Of a stretch of DNA of 64,000 nucleotides, positions 27,801 to 39,970 are shown piece by piece; positions within the stretch are counted from its first letter, which is position 1; each line of letters opens with the position of its first letter. The stretch comes from Rhizophagus irregularis (taxonomy: Eukaryota > Glomeromycota > Glomeromycetes > Glomerales > Glomeraceae). The notes under the pieces are model-generated. The model was not told where the DNA came from and did not search any database. It worked only from the letters and a program-made list of their open reading frames with translations. The position numbers and the translations under genes are program-made. The stretch lies in assembly GCF_026210795.1 (NCBI RefSeq), contig NC_089458.1:2744001-2808000 (forward strand). Reading direction: 5' to 3'.

Positions 27801-29784
27801 AGGCACAGCAATTACTCGTTCTGTATTATTAACAACTTTTGAGTATAATCATTACCTAATAGCTGCATTGGGTGATGGACAATTGTTTCATTTTATCTTC
27901 ACTCCGGAAACAGGTCGATTATCAGAGAAGAAACAACTTTCTCTTGGTACACAACCTATAATGTTAACCTCGTTCACATCCAATGGAATGAATCACGTTT
28001 TTGCTGCTTCAGACAGACCAACAGTAATATATAGTAGCAACAAAAAATTGCTTTATTCCAATGTTAATACAAAAGTAAATAAGCCAAAACTTACTTATTT
28101 AAATATGGGTTATTTTTATGATTAATTTTTCTACTTCTTTTAACTTTTTATTGTAAAGGACGTGACATATATGTGTCCTTTCCGACCTACACCTATGGCA
28201 ACATCATTGGTCATCACACATGAGGAAGGATTAACTATTGGCAGTATTGATGAAATACAAAAGCTTCATATTAGGACAATACCTCTTAACGAAATGCCAC
28301 GTCGTATATTTCATCAAGAATACAGTAATACCATTGGAATTTTAACAACAAGACCAGTACCCGACCCTGAAACTGGTATACAAGAACATTTATCATTTTT
28401 CAAGATTTTAGATGATCAATCATTTGAATGTAAGTAAAAACATATTGAACACAGGATATTAAATTTTTTTAAGATGAATAATTTTATTTAAAATTCTTAT
28501 AAACAAAACAAAGTTTATGATTGGTCTGAAATGTTACCACATGAATGGGTTCACTGTCTTACTTCTGTAAAATTCGATCAAGAAAAGGAAGCAGCACCAG
28601 AATATTATATTGTTGGAACTTCATTCGTTTTTCCAAACGAACCTGAATCTGAAAGGGGTAGAATTCTGGTATTCCACGTAGACAAAGAAGCTGAACATGC
28701 ACATAAATTAAGATTAGTTCACCAAAAAGAAGTGAGAGGTGCGGTTTTTACATGTGCACCGTTTAATGGTAAATTATTAGCGGGCATAAATTCAAAGGTA
28801 TATTATTATTTTTAGCCGGAAGCATTTCAAGTAAACGCGTCTTTATTGATTAATTTAAAATCCAATATTAGGTGATTGTTTTAGAATGGAATTCTCAAGA
28901 AGGAGAAGAACAATTGACAGAAGTTTGTTCTTATAGAGAACTTACTATGGCATTACACGTTGTCTCACGAGGTCACTTTGTAATAGTTGGTGATTTAATG
29001 CGATCTGTTACTTTGTTAGCATATAAAGAAACGGAAAAAGGAGAGAAAATGTTGGAATTAATATCTAAAGATTATAATCAAAATTGGTTATTGGCAATCG
29101 AAGCTCTTGATGATGAAGAGTTCATAGCTTCTGATGCAGATCACAACCTTTTTACCCTTAGAAAGAATTCTGATTCAACGGATGAAGAGGAAAGGAAAAA
29201 ATTGGAAGAAGTGGGCGCATTTCATTTGGGTGATCAAATAAATCGAATACGACATGGTTTGGATATTTTTTAAATATATGTACAATCTTCTTTTTTTTTT
29301 AAAACGTGAAATTTTTAAGATTTAAAATTATTATATAATATTAGGATCCTTGGCTATGAATAATCCAGATATTGAACCTATTGCCTCAAGAACTTTGTTA
29401 TTTTGTACAGTTTCCGGTGCAATCGGTGTTATTGCAACCATATCAGAAGAAAGGTTTAACTTTTTACAAAAGTTGGAACATTGTATAGACAAAACTATCG
29501 GTCCTATTGGTGGATTAACTCATTCAGAGTATCCTTTATTATCAAAAAATTTTTTTAAACTTTTTTTTTTTTTTATTCTTAACTTTTAAATGATTCTTTT
29601 ATAAAGTTGGCGAGTTTTTCAGAACGAATATCGATCACGTGAAGTACGAGATTTTATTGATGGTGATTTGATAGAATCTTTTCTAGATTTACCCCGTAAA
29701 GACATGGCAGAAATTGCTGGTACATTAGGCAAGAAAGTGGATGATTTATTGAAAATAGTAGAAGAATATACGAGGATACATTAA
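24846..29784 (+). CDS. ddb1: DDB1, damage-specific DNA-binding protein 1 (CUL4 adaptor)
   Basis: Three-propeller WD40-like adaptor that links CUL4-RBX1 ubiquitin ligase to substrate receptors; works in UV-damage repair, replication licensing and chromatin regulation. Sixteen exons (24846-24943, 25010-25118, 25185-25516, 25603-25805, 25878-25974, 26436-26550, 26642-26836, 26914-27056, 27136-27292, 27382-27563, 27639-28074, 28159-28429, 28514-28797, 28872-29256, 29345-29528, 29607-29784) give 1122 residues; human DDB1 has 1140. Landmarks: N-terminal '[11 protein letters not shown]', '[20 protein letters not shown]', '[17 protein letters not shown]', '[11 protein letters not shown]', '[13 protein letters not shown]' and C-terminal 'VEEYTRIH'. 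Introns are 65-91 bp except intron 5 (25975-26435, 461 bp). Only the conserved CPSF-A/MMS1 family could be confused with it, and the C-terminal match excludes that. Confidence 0.95.
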
Positions 29785-29990
29785 TGTCATTAATGTCATT
29801 GATATCATTGATGTCTGATGTCATTGATGTATTGTTGATAAAATTGATAAAAAAAGTTTAAGTTAAAAAACTCATTCTGCCAATTCAAAAGAAGATATAT
29901 CATATTTGTATTCATATATCGGGTATCATGATTGTTAATATATGTATGTACATTCAATTTTTGAACAATAAAGTATTATTATAAACATTA

Positions 29991-30025
29991 TAAAGCATCA
30001 TAAAGCATCATAAAGCATCATAAAG
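29991..30025. repeat. 10-bp tandem repeat, unit taaagcatca
   Basis: Three exact copies of taaagcatca and a partial fourth lie just after the DDB1 stop codon, in its presumed 3' UTR. Confidence 0.8.
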
Positions 30026-30362
30026 TGCCAAACATTATAAAATTTTTTTGTGCGCCACGTGAATGGTACAACATATGCATGATTTTTATTAATTTTTGAT
30101 TTTTGTTAATCCGGATCTTTTTCTGATTGAAAGAATCTGCATCGTGAAATTGCTTGACAATGATGAGCAAAAAAAAAACATTCTATTTTTTGTGTAGAAT
30201 TTTTTGAATTTTTATCTAGAATATCTAGAATTGTTTTTTTTTCCTAAAAAAAGAAAAAGCGCCGATTTTTAAAAGCGCTGATTTTTTTTTAGATTCTTGG
30301 AGAAAAAAAGAAATGAAAAAAAAAAAAGAAAAAAAAAAATAATAATAATAAATTAAATGCAA

Positions 30363-30456
30363 TTTAATTGTTCGGAAGGAAAATTAATTGTTCGGGAAGG
30401 AAAATTAATTGTTCGGATGGGAAAAATTAATTGTTCGGGAAATTAATTGTTCGGAA
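30363..30456. repeat. Tandem array of ttaattgttcgg
   Basis: Five copies of ttaattgttcgg, spaced by 2-9 purine-rich bases (aaggaaaa, gaaggaaaa, atgggaaaaa). The core is strictly kept while the spacers vary, so the core may be the selected or copied unit. Confidence 0.8.
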
Positions 30457-31618
30457 AAAAAAAATAATAATTTACAATGTTACAAATTAAAAATCTAGTA
30501 AAAAATTTTTTTTTTTCAAAAAAAAATATAGAATATATTAAAAAGAATTAAAAATAAAAAAAATTAATAAAAAAATAAATTAATTTGTTTAAAAAAAAAT
30601 TTGAAAATTTGAAATTTCCCCAATGATGATAAAAAAAAAAAAAAAAAAAGGAATAAAAAAAAAAGGAAACAAAAAATAAAAAATAATAATACTGTAAAGT
30701 AAATAAAATTACATATTTAAAAAAATTACGTATATATATTATATATATATATATAAAATAGCGGTGTTGAAAGTATGTTAAAAATAAATAAATAAATATA
30801 ATATATATATATATATATATGTTTATACTATATGTTTATACTATATGTTTATATGTTAAAAAAAAGTGGTTTTTTTTCTAAATATATAATTATCAATTAT
30901 TTTTTTTTAAAAAAAAAATTATATATATTATTCTTTAAAAAAATTTTTTTTTTCTCATTTGATTTCTTTTTTTTTCCGAAAAAAAAAATAAAAATAAAAA
31001 TAAAATCTTTCAAATTAGAAGAAAAAAAAATTACTAACTAGTTTGTAAAAAAAAAAAAAAAAAAAAAAATTAACAATAATTATAAACTAATTTAAATTTA
31101 ATACTATAATAATAGTAATAATCAAATTGTAAACAAAAAGGAGAAAAAAAAATTTAACTGCTAATTTATGCCTTTCTTTATAAAAGAAAAAATTATTTTT
31201 AATTTAATTGTTTATATTTGTTTGTTTGTTTTGTTTCAATTTTTTTGTTTCATGTTTAAAAATTGTTCACTTTTTAAAAGTAGACGGTAAACTGGTTTGC
31301 GAAATGATTTAAAAATGATTTAAAAATGATTTAAAGGAGAAAAAAAAAGAGCTGGGAAAAAAAAAATTCGATAATCAAGAAAAAAAAACTAATTACAAAT
31401 AAAAACGAAATTTATATTACAAATTAAAAAAAAAAAGGGGGAAGGAAAATAAACGCGTATAATTGTATAATTCGGATATAATTGTATAATTTAGATATAC
31501 TGTAATTGTATAATTTGAATGTATCATTTGGATATAATTGTACCATTGGATTATTTGGATTGATAAATATAAAACTCGCTACAAAAAAAAAAATAATTTT
31601 TTATAAATCCAAAGAGAA

Positions 31619-33390
31619 TCAACCTGTTATACTAACATAATTATTCGTTGGTTGAAATTCGGTTCGTTGTTGTTGACCACTTCTCATTAAATGTGAACTA
31701 TTGTCTAATTCAACATGACGTTGAAAATTATAAGAAGAAGGTAAAGGTAATTTCATTGATTGAGGTGACAATATCGGAGGAGCCAAAGTACGAATTGGAG
31801 GTAACACCACTTGTTCAGATTCAGAAATTATTGAACGTACAGGAGGTAAAGAAGTATTATTTCCATCCGAAATAAAATTATAACCACCAACAGATGTTGA
31901 AGTTGGAGTGGTTAAAGGTGTCGGAGGTAACATTAAAGTAAGATTTGTATTACAAGTGATATTATTATTATTATTATTAACATTATTATTATTATTATTA
32001 TGATTATTAATATATTGTCCTTCAACACGTTCCGAACAATTATTATTAGATATTCGTTTGACTCTTTTTGAGTAAGGTTCTTGTAAAATTGGAGTATTAT
32101 GAGTGGATTGATGATTAACAGATTTTGAACCCCTACGACTTTTTACAGATAAGTGAGTACGATAATGTTGCATCATATTATCTTGTCTTGAAAATTTTGA
32201 TGTACATCCGGGCATTAAACATTGGAAATTCTTTTCACCCGTATGTATTCTATTATGTCTAGCCAAATGTCCACTAATTTTCATTATTTAAATTATTGTT
32301 GTGATCAACCAATGATAATTAGGTAATCATTTCCAATATTATAAAATTATAAGCGATCAAAGAAAAAAAAAAGAAAAAAAAGAAAAAAATTTAATTAATT
32401 TCGGATCGGATAAAAAGGACAAAAAAGAAATAATAGAATTTTCATAGAAAAATGATCGAACCAAAAATAATAAATAACCGATAAAAAAAAAAAAAAAAAA
32501 TGTTACCTTGTAGTAAAACCTTTTCCACAATTAGGGAAAGTACAAATATATTTACGTTTATTACCAGATACAGAATTTGTTGTGGAAGGATTATTTTGTT
32601 TTTTACGTTGTACAAAAGTATCATCGGAGATTGAAAGTTTTCTTTCAGTAAAAGAATCTTGTAAATTCACGGAGGAAGAGGAATCATCATCATCATTCAA
32701 CAAACTTACTATAACACCGTCAGATTTTTTTACAAGTAAAGTAGATCTCTTTTTCATAGTACGATAATAACCAGGAGGGGTTAAAGGAGGAGTGGGACCA
32801 GAAGATTTTTGAAAAGATTTATCATTAGAAAGAGATACAGAAGGTTGAAGTTGATGAAGTGAAGTAGAAGTTGCAACGGTAGGACTCGTTGTGTTTGAAG
32901 AAGTAGAAGGAAACATTGGTAAATAATGATGTTGTTGAGAACCATCAGGGTATAATACAATATCTTGTGGAGTTTGAATCAAAGATGATGACAAATTTGA
33001 TTGTGAATTTAATTGAAAATATGAAGAATAATTTGAAGAAGAAGAGGAAGAAGAGGAAGAAGAAGAGGAAGAACAAGAAGAAAGTTGTGGCGCAGCCGAA
33101 TATTCATCATAACGAGGTGGATGAGATGAATAAGATGAAGACATTTTTGAAGGTAAAATATAATTTTGATGATGATGATGTTGAGAGCTAGGTGACGTAG
33201 ATCCAAAAGAATCGTGTTCTTCTCGTGAAATAAGTTGAGACGAAGTATTATTAATATTACTTTGTTGATGATTTTGAAATTTTAATTGAGCGAATTCAAA
33301 ATTCAATCGATGATACATTGAAATGTTTTCCGATGGAGATATAAGAGATAAATTTTGTTGTTGTTGACGATGTTCCATCAATGATATCAA
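31619..33390 (-). CDS. C2H2 zinc-finger transcription factor, Nrg1-like
   Basis: Probable sequence-specific DNA-binding regulator. Two exons, 33390-32507 and 32273-31619, around a 233-bp intron give 512 residues. The intron falls inside the first zinc finger. Finger 1 is 'CTFPNCGKGFTTR' continued by 'SGHLARHNRIHTGEK' (about residues 280-308); finger 2 is 'CLMPGCTSKFSRQDNMMQHY' (about 313-336). The pair of C-x4-C fingers with 'SGHLARHNRIHTGE' and 'FSRQDN' resembles yeast Nrg1/Nrg2 and filamentous NrgA repressors. The N-terminal half is Gln-, Ser- and His-rich with a run of about 17 Ser near residue 110; the C-terminal tail is Asn-rich. No other domain is seen. The ortholog is not certain; Rim101-type factors have three fingers and a different spacing. 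A second ATG five codons downstream is an alternative start. Confidence 0.85.
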
Positions 33391-35074
33391 GTATTTTTTT
33401 TTTAAAAAAAAAAGGTCAATTATTTAAAAAAAAAGCGTGAAAAACGTGTTAAAAAAAAAGGTAAATGTTTATATAAATTTGAGGTATTAGAATATTAGAT
33501 GATCGTCGTTACAAAAAAAAAATAATTATTTTTTTTTTTCGTTGACAGGAAGAAAAAAAATCTTAATAAAAAAAGAAATGGTAAGTAAAATTATTTAGAT
33601 AAAAAAAAATGAAAAAGAAAAATTGGTATTTCTCGGATTTTAGAGATAAAAAAAAACTCACCAAATTATATATATTTTTATAATTGATATACGGTAACCG
33701 TTTTAGGCGATTTTGTGTTTGAAACAAATAAATCGTAGATTTTTTTTTTTTACTGTAAAATAAAAATATATATAAAAAAAAATTATATTGAGGTATTTTA
33801 AAATAAAATAAAATAAAATTTTTTTTTTTTATACGTATATATATATATAATTATACTATTGTTATTATTGTTATTATTATTAATTTTTTAAATTAAATAT
33901 TTTAGCGATCATATGAATATTTGAACGGTAAGAAAAAAAAAAAATTTTTTTTTTCCTCCCTTTTTTACTCATTCGATTTTTTTATAATTGGATTTTTTTT
34001 TTAATAAGAAAATATTTACCTTTTTATCGGTTTTTTTTTCTTGTTTAAAAAGGTTAAAAGAGGATCGGCAGGAATTTTCTCACTCGGAGCTTTTACCAGC
34101 TGAAAAAATAAGGAATTGAGATTGTACGATTTATGGCTGATAATTCGTTCGTATAGTATAAACAAAAAAAGAATATATATGTATATATATATATATTTTC
34201 GGAAATTCAACAAAAAGAAAAACGCCGTTTTTTTTTCTTTTTGATTTTAAAAAAAAAAAAAAAGATAAATAAATAAGCAGTTAATAAAGAACCCTGAATG
34301 TTTTTTTTGGAAAAAAAGAAGAGATTAACGTCTCTTTTTTTATGTATATATATTTTTTAAAAGTGTGAGAATAAAAATAATAAATAATAAAATTGAATTG
34401 TCAATTTCAAGTTACTATTGTTAAAAACTTGTTATTATTTGTCAAATGTTTATTCTGTTATATTTTAAAAAGGAAATATTTTTTTTCAGGTTTTTTTTTT
34501 TTAAGGGTTAAATAAAATAAATCGCGCTATTTTAGTTATCTTAATAAAATTTCGATTCCTTTTTAATTAATCTTTACTCCTTTTTTTCTTAACAAAGACA
34601 TAAAAAAATTCCGTTTTTTCTTCCTTTAAAAAAAAAGAAAAAAAAGGAAAAAGGGAGAAAATGATAATTAAATTTTATATGAAAAAAAAAACATATATAT
34701 AGTTACTCACATATGAAAAGAAAAAATTAATTAATCTGACTCAATCAAATTAATTAATTTTAAATTGTGGACGACCGTGTGGAAAAAAAATGAAATTTTT
34801 TTTTTTTTTTTAATTAAAAAAAAAAGGAGTATATTTCAAAGAAAATTTTTTTATATATATAATTTTTTTTATATTTTTCGAATTGTCGTGAAAAAGAAAA
34901 AAAAAAAAGAAATAGTTTTTTTTTTAGCGATTTTATAAGAAAAAAGTTAATATATATATGTATGTATAATAATAATTATAATTTAAAAAAAAAAATTCGT
35001 TATACGATCACGGATAAAAATTGATCGGTAATAAATAATCATTTTTTTTTTATTTCTTAGAACTTTTCATAATG

Positions 35075-35110
<36 letters not shown>

Positions 35111-37512
35111 ATTTTATATTTTAAAATAAATAAATAAAAAAAAAAATAAATAAAAAAATTAATTATACTCTTTTTGTTAATAAACAGCTTTTTTAGTTGA
35201 TTAGGTTATATTTTATGCCTTATGTTATGTTGGGTTGTGTTGTTACCTTACTTTTTAACCTGTGTAAAACACCAAATAAAATTGTGTTCTGTTTCCGTCA
35301 GCTCGTCATTATACTAAAAAGAAACTAACATAATATTTGTGTAAACCTTTTTGTTTGGCATGGAAAAGACCCTTTTTTTTTCTTAAATCTTTATAGAGTA
35401 ATATTTATATATATAATATTTATGTAACAGTTTATTGTATATAATAATATATATATACTGTATAAAATAAAGTATTATATATTAGTAGTAGTATAAATAA
35501 TTGTATAATTACATAATATAATTTAGTTTTCCCGCCACTCATTAATAAATAAGTTAATGCAAATCAATTATGCATAACATACAGACTAATTCAACAATTT
35601 TTTATTTTTTTTTTCGATGGATAAGCCTCAAAAATTTTTTAACTAGGTTTAATAAATAATTTTTCCTGATTTTACCTAGTTTTTTTTTTAAAAAAAAAAA
35701 AATGAAAAGACAATTAAACGGAATATCTTCTTTTTGATCCAAGAAATCTTTTAAAACAGGTTATAATCGTTTATTTAGTTATTTTAAGAAACAAATATAA
35801 TTAGCATGAAAAAGAACGAGATAATTATCTTGATTTTCTTGATTTTCTAATAATCTTTTTTAAAAATATATATTATATATGTTCTTTTAAAACAAGATTA
35901 TATATATATATATATATACTGTACAATATATATATATAATATATATTTATTATATTTATATAAAATATATTTATATTTATATTTATATTTATATTTATTT
36001 ATTTATATTTATTTATTTAAAAAAAATGTGAAGGTCATGTGCGAAAATGAAATCCCAAAATGGTCTTCTTTATTTATGATGTCAAAAAAAGTGTGTTAAT
36101 CGTAATTTAATTCAATTTTTTAAAAAAGGGGAAAGGGACTGAATGAAACGTGGTTTCATTTACCTTTATAAGTGTATGAGGTGTAACGGTCATAGATTTT
36201 TTACCTCGATTGACCTTAATTTGACTGATTGATTGATTGATTTGATTTACCTGATGATCCGAATTTCTGGGTTTGAAAAATATCTCCACATTATTTTTTA
36301 TAAACAGACACATGACAAAGTAGGGAATCATTTTAGGGGTGGAGAAGGGGAAGGAAAATAAAATAAATTAAAATGAGATTAGATGAAACGAAAATAAGAT
36401 GAAAATGAAATGAAATTGGAAATTGTACGAAAAAATAAATTTACATATTACAATAGGTTTTACAATAGGTTGCAAATAGGTTGCAAACATATGTAATATA
36501 TATATATAAAATATAATATATATATATATTAAATTATATATACACTATTTTTAAACATAAAATAATCTCATTTTGATTATAAAACAATAATAAAAAAGAA
36601 TGATTTTTTTTTTATTTATATTGTCTAATTAAAAAAAAAATTGATTACATAATATTATCCCTGTGATCTTTTACAAAGATCCTAGATAACCCGATTTTTA
36701 AAAAAAATATTATGTAATAATTACTTCCCAAGTACAATTACGTTTCAAAATACGCCTTTTCTATGGTATCGTATTATATATATTTTTCCATGTTTTCCAC
36801 GCGAAAAAAAAATTCATTTCACGTCACACATATTTTACGAATAACCACTTAAACTATAATGGAACCTTACAATTGAATTAAGAAAAATTCCCTTTTATGG
36901 GTATATAATTTTATTTTTTCTCCCGAATCTATTATTTGATAAATTCCTAATATAGTAGGGTGAAATAAATTAAAACACGGATTTTTTCTTATTTTTTTAG
37001 TTTAATGTCTTATTATTATTATTATTAAATTATGATTAAACTTAAATTGGTTTAGATCTTCACATCTCTTATTAAAATCCTATCATAAACCATATGAAAA
37101 TGATAAACAATTGGTAGACGATCATATGACAATTTGTTATTGGTAACAGTTAATATGATATTCAGGTTTCAAGTTAATTATGGTTAAAAAAATTTTATGA
37201 ATATCATTAAGTTGCATCGTTTGCTTCCGTAAATATTTATACTAAAAGTAAGTAAAATAATTCTAATAAAATTCTAAACTTGTTAATAATTATAATTTTA
37301 TCTCCTTAAGGTAATTAAAAAAAAAGTCATTCTATTATTTTTTTTTTTGTGGGGTATTAAACAAAAACCATTTCAGCCATCCCTTCATACAAAATGACTT
37401 TTGTATCACTCATCATTCAATATTTCACGAGGGATTAATGTTAGGGTCCATCATTTATTGAATAGTATAGACCCTTAGCCGAAATATGATATGAGAATAT
37501 GACCTGATCGAA

Positions 37513-37568
37513 TGATGTTGGATGTTGGATGTTGGATGTTGGATGTCGGATGTCGGATGTCGGATGTT
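37513..37568. repeat. 7-bp minisatellite ggatgtt/ggatgtc
   Basis: About eight head-to-tail copies of a 7-bp unit; the first copies read ggatgtt and the later ones ggatgtc, so a variant spread within the array. Confidence 0.85.
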
Positions 37569-37942
37569 ATTCATTTTTTTGGTTATTCATTACCTATTCA
37601 TTTATTCATTCTAATTCTATAAATCATTTTGAACTCTTTCTTTCCTCGTTATTTCCAAATATGGTTTATGGTAGACTGCCAAGAATTTAGAAAGGTTATT
37701 GAGTTTTTTTTTTAAACAGGGTTTTGATTTTTCATTAAACTGTATGATTTGATTCTAACCAAATTTATTCGTAATTATAATTGTGTGTCAATTTGTCATC
37801 CCATTTTACCTCATTTAATCTCATTTTACCTGAAGGTAATCATAATTACAAATAAAAGATCTTAAAGAAAAAAAGAAAACTCTTTTTAAAAATCATTTAT
37901 AATTATAATTTCCTAAAATAAGAATGGTTAATTTTATAACCC

Positions 37943-38205
37943 TTTTAAATGACTTATAAATGACCTTTTTTAAAATGATCTTATTAAGATGATCTTATAA
38001 AAATGATCTAAAAAAAAAATGACCTTATAAAATGACCTTATAAAATGACCTTCTAAAATGACCTTCTAAAATGACCTTATAAAAATGATCTTATAAAATG
38101 ACCTTATAAAATGACCTTATAAAATGATCTTAAATAAAAATGATCTTAATAAAAAAAATGCCCTTATAAAAAATGACCTTATAAAAATGATCTTTTAAAA
38201 TGAAC
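37943..38205. repeat. Minisatellite of aaaatgaccttat-type units
   Basis: Roughly 15-17 degenerate copies of a 12-16 bp unit, 'aaaatgacctt(a/c)t' or 'aaaatgatcttat', in direct orientation. The core AAATGACCTT also appears as the subterminal repeat of the MITE at 49675-49817. Confidence 0.8.
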
Positions 38206-38596
38206 AAAGTAACAAAGTAAACTCCCCTTTCAAAATGCATGCGAATAACCTTTTATAATATTTATTCTCCATTGTTACATTTCAGATTCTCTCCTCTTTT
38301 TTTCATTCTGATATTTGATATTGATATACTTTACATTTTCAGATCTTCTTATTTCCGATTTTCTTTAAAAGAAGTAAAATTATTAATATTAAATCCCGAA
38401 ATATTATCTGATCCTGTAAATCATTTACATCATTATCATCAAAGCATATGAAACTTTTTTACTTTTTTGAAAATTTATTAACTATCTCAACATAAACACA
38501 TTTTTTTAATTTATTGTTACAAACTTTAAACTGATTTTAAAACCGAGTCTCGGATGATGTACATATAGAGTATATATTATTACATCATATACAAAG

Positions 38597-38610
38597 TGTG
38601 TGTGTGTGTG
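38597..38610. repeat. (TG)n microsatellite followed by TATAC-rich DNA
   Basis: A run of seven TG dinucleotides lies at the left end of about 220 bp rich in tata/catata motifs (38590-38820). The apparent open frames here are translations of this simple DNA. Confidence 0.6.
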
Positions 38611-39916
38611 GAATACGTGTGAGAGTAAAATATATATTGTATACTATATTGTACATACGGAAAAATAGTACATACGGAAAAATATACGAAAAAAAAATAT
38701 AAATATATATAAATATATATACTATATATACATACTGTATAGTGTATACACATATATAATATATACATACATTATACATATATATTATACAGTATACTAT
38801 ATATACATAGTACATCATATAACATCATTAGTACATCACATATAAATTTTTTCGTGATAATATATTTATTTATTTAATTTTAAAGTGTATTACAAGTTGC
38901 CTAAAATCATGCATCCTTTTTTTTTTTTAAATAATTATGATCGGATGTATCCAAAATTAGAGTTGGAATGAATAAGTGCCAAGCACGCTAATCTAATTAA
39001 AGTGTTTAAAAATCATTGTCCAACCCGAACAACAAAAATGAATTAATTGATCATCAAAAAATTGATTATTTAAGAAAATCAGTTTCGGAATAAATCACAG
39101 TAAGATGTTTGCATATTTAATTATATTTAATTGTGTACACGCGTTAATTTTCGCAGTCACGTAATCTCTCGTGATTATCTAATTGTTTTTTACTCCTAAT
39201 TTATCCTTTTTTTTTTTTTTTTCTTCCCCTTTTTGTGAAAATATTTTGTCCGAGAAACCCGTGAGAAATTTTAAAACCTGTAAAAAAATTTTTTTATTAT
39301 TATCGAATCATTTATAAATAAAATAAACGTACAAACGCATCTTATTTATTATTCATTAAATTTAATTGTATTGATTTGTGTCTTTTTTAAAAATAAAATA
39401 ATTTTTTTTTAGATTTTTTTTCCTTTTATGGAAATTGCCATAATACCGTGAAATTAATATTCTGAATTCGTTTTTTTTTAAAAAATTTTGATTTTTTAGG
39501 AAATTTAAAATAACACAAGTACAAATTTTCGCAGATTTATTTACTTTTTTTCTCTTACATAACTTATTTTATAATAATTATTTCGGATATTTGATCCTAT
39601 TTTTTTTTTCCATTAAAAGTAATCATCAATGCATGTATAATAATAATAATTGATCATTAACAGTTTAAATCCATTCATTCTGACGATCATCAAAACCTTT
39701 TCAATCACTTCAATCACTTATTATTATTATTATTATTATTTTTCCTTATTTGCCGCTCATTATAAAACTCTAAAATGATAAAAAATTTAAAAAAATTTGT
39801 GAAAAAAAAAAATTTAAATTTTTTTTTTAATCGGTTTATTTACGTTTTATTTTTAATTTATTTTATTTTTATTTTATTTGTTTTGTTTTGTTTTGTTTTT
39901 TTGGGGAATTTTTTAT

Positions 39917-39970
39917 AATTATACCAATTATACCAATTATACCAATTATACAAATTATACCTATTATACC
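39917..39970. repeat. 10-bp tandem repeat, unit aattatacca
   Basis: Five near-exact copies of aattatacca/aattatacaa, followed by looser 'ttataccg(g/a)atttca' units to about 40030. Confidence 0.75.

Larger units (their letters stand above)
29785..31618. other. Convergent intergenic region with short tandem repeats
   Basis: 1.8 kb between the stops of DDB1 and the zinc-finger gene. Extremely AT-rich, with long A-runs (30625-30665, 31047-31070) and AT dinucleotide tracts. Two tandem arrays are listed separately; a third loose array of 'attgtataattYggatata'-like units spans about 31460-31560. No gene. Confidence 0.6.

Noticed and set aside
38585-38818. Minus-strand Tyr/Ile-rich open frames of 62 and 77 residues
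   Set aside because: They are translations of a tata/catata and (TG)n simple-sequence tract.
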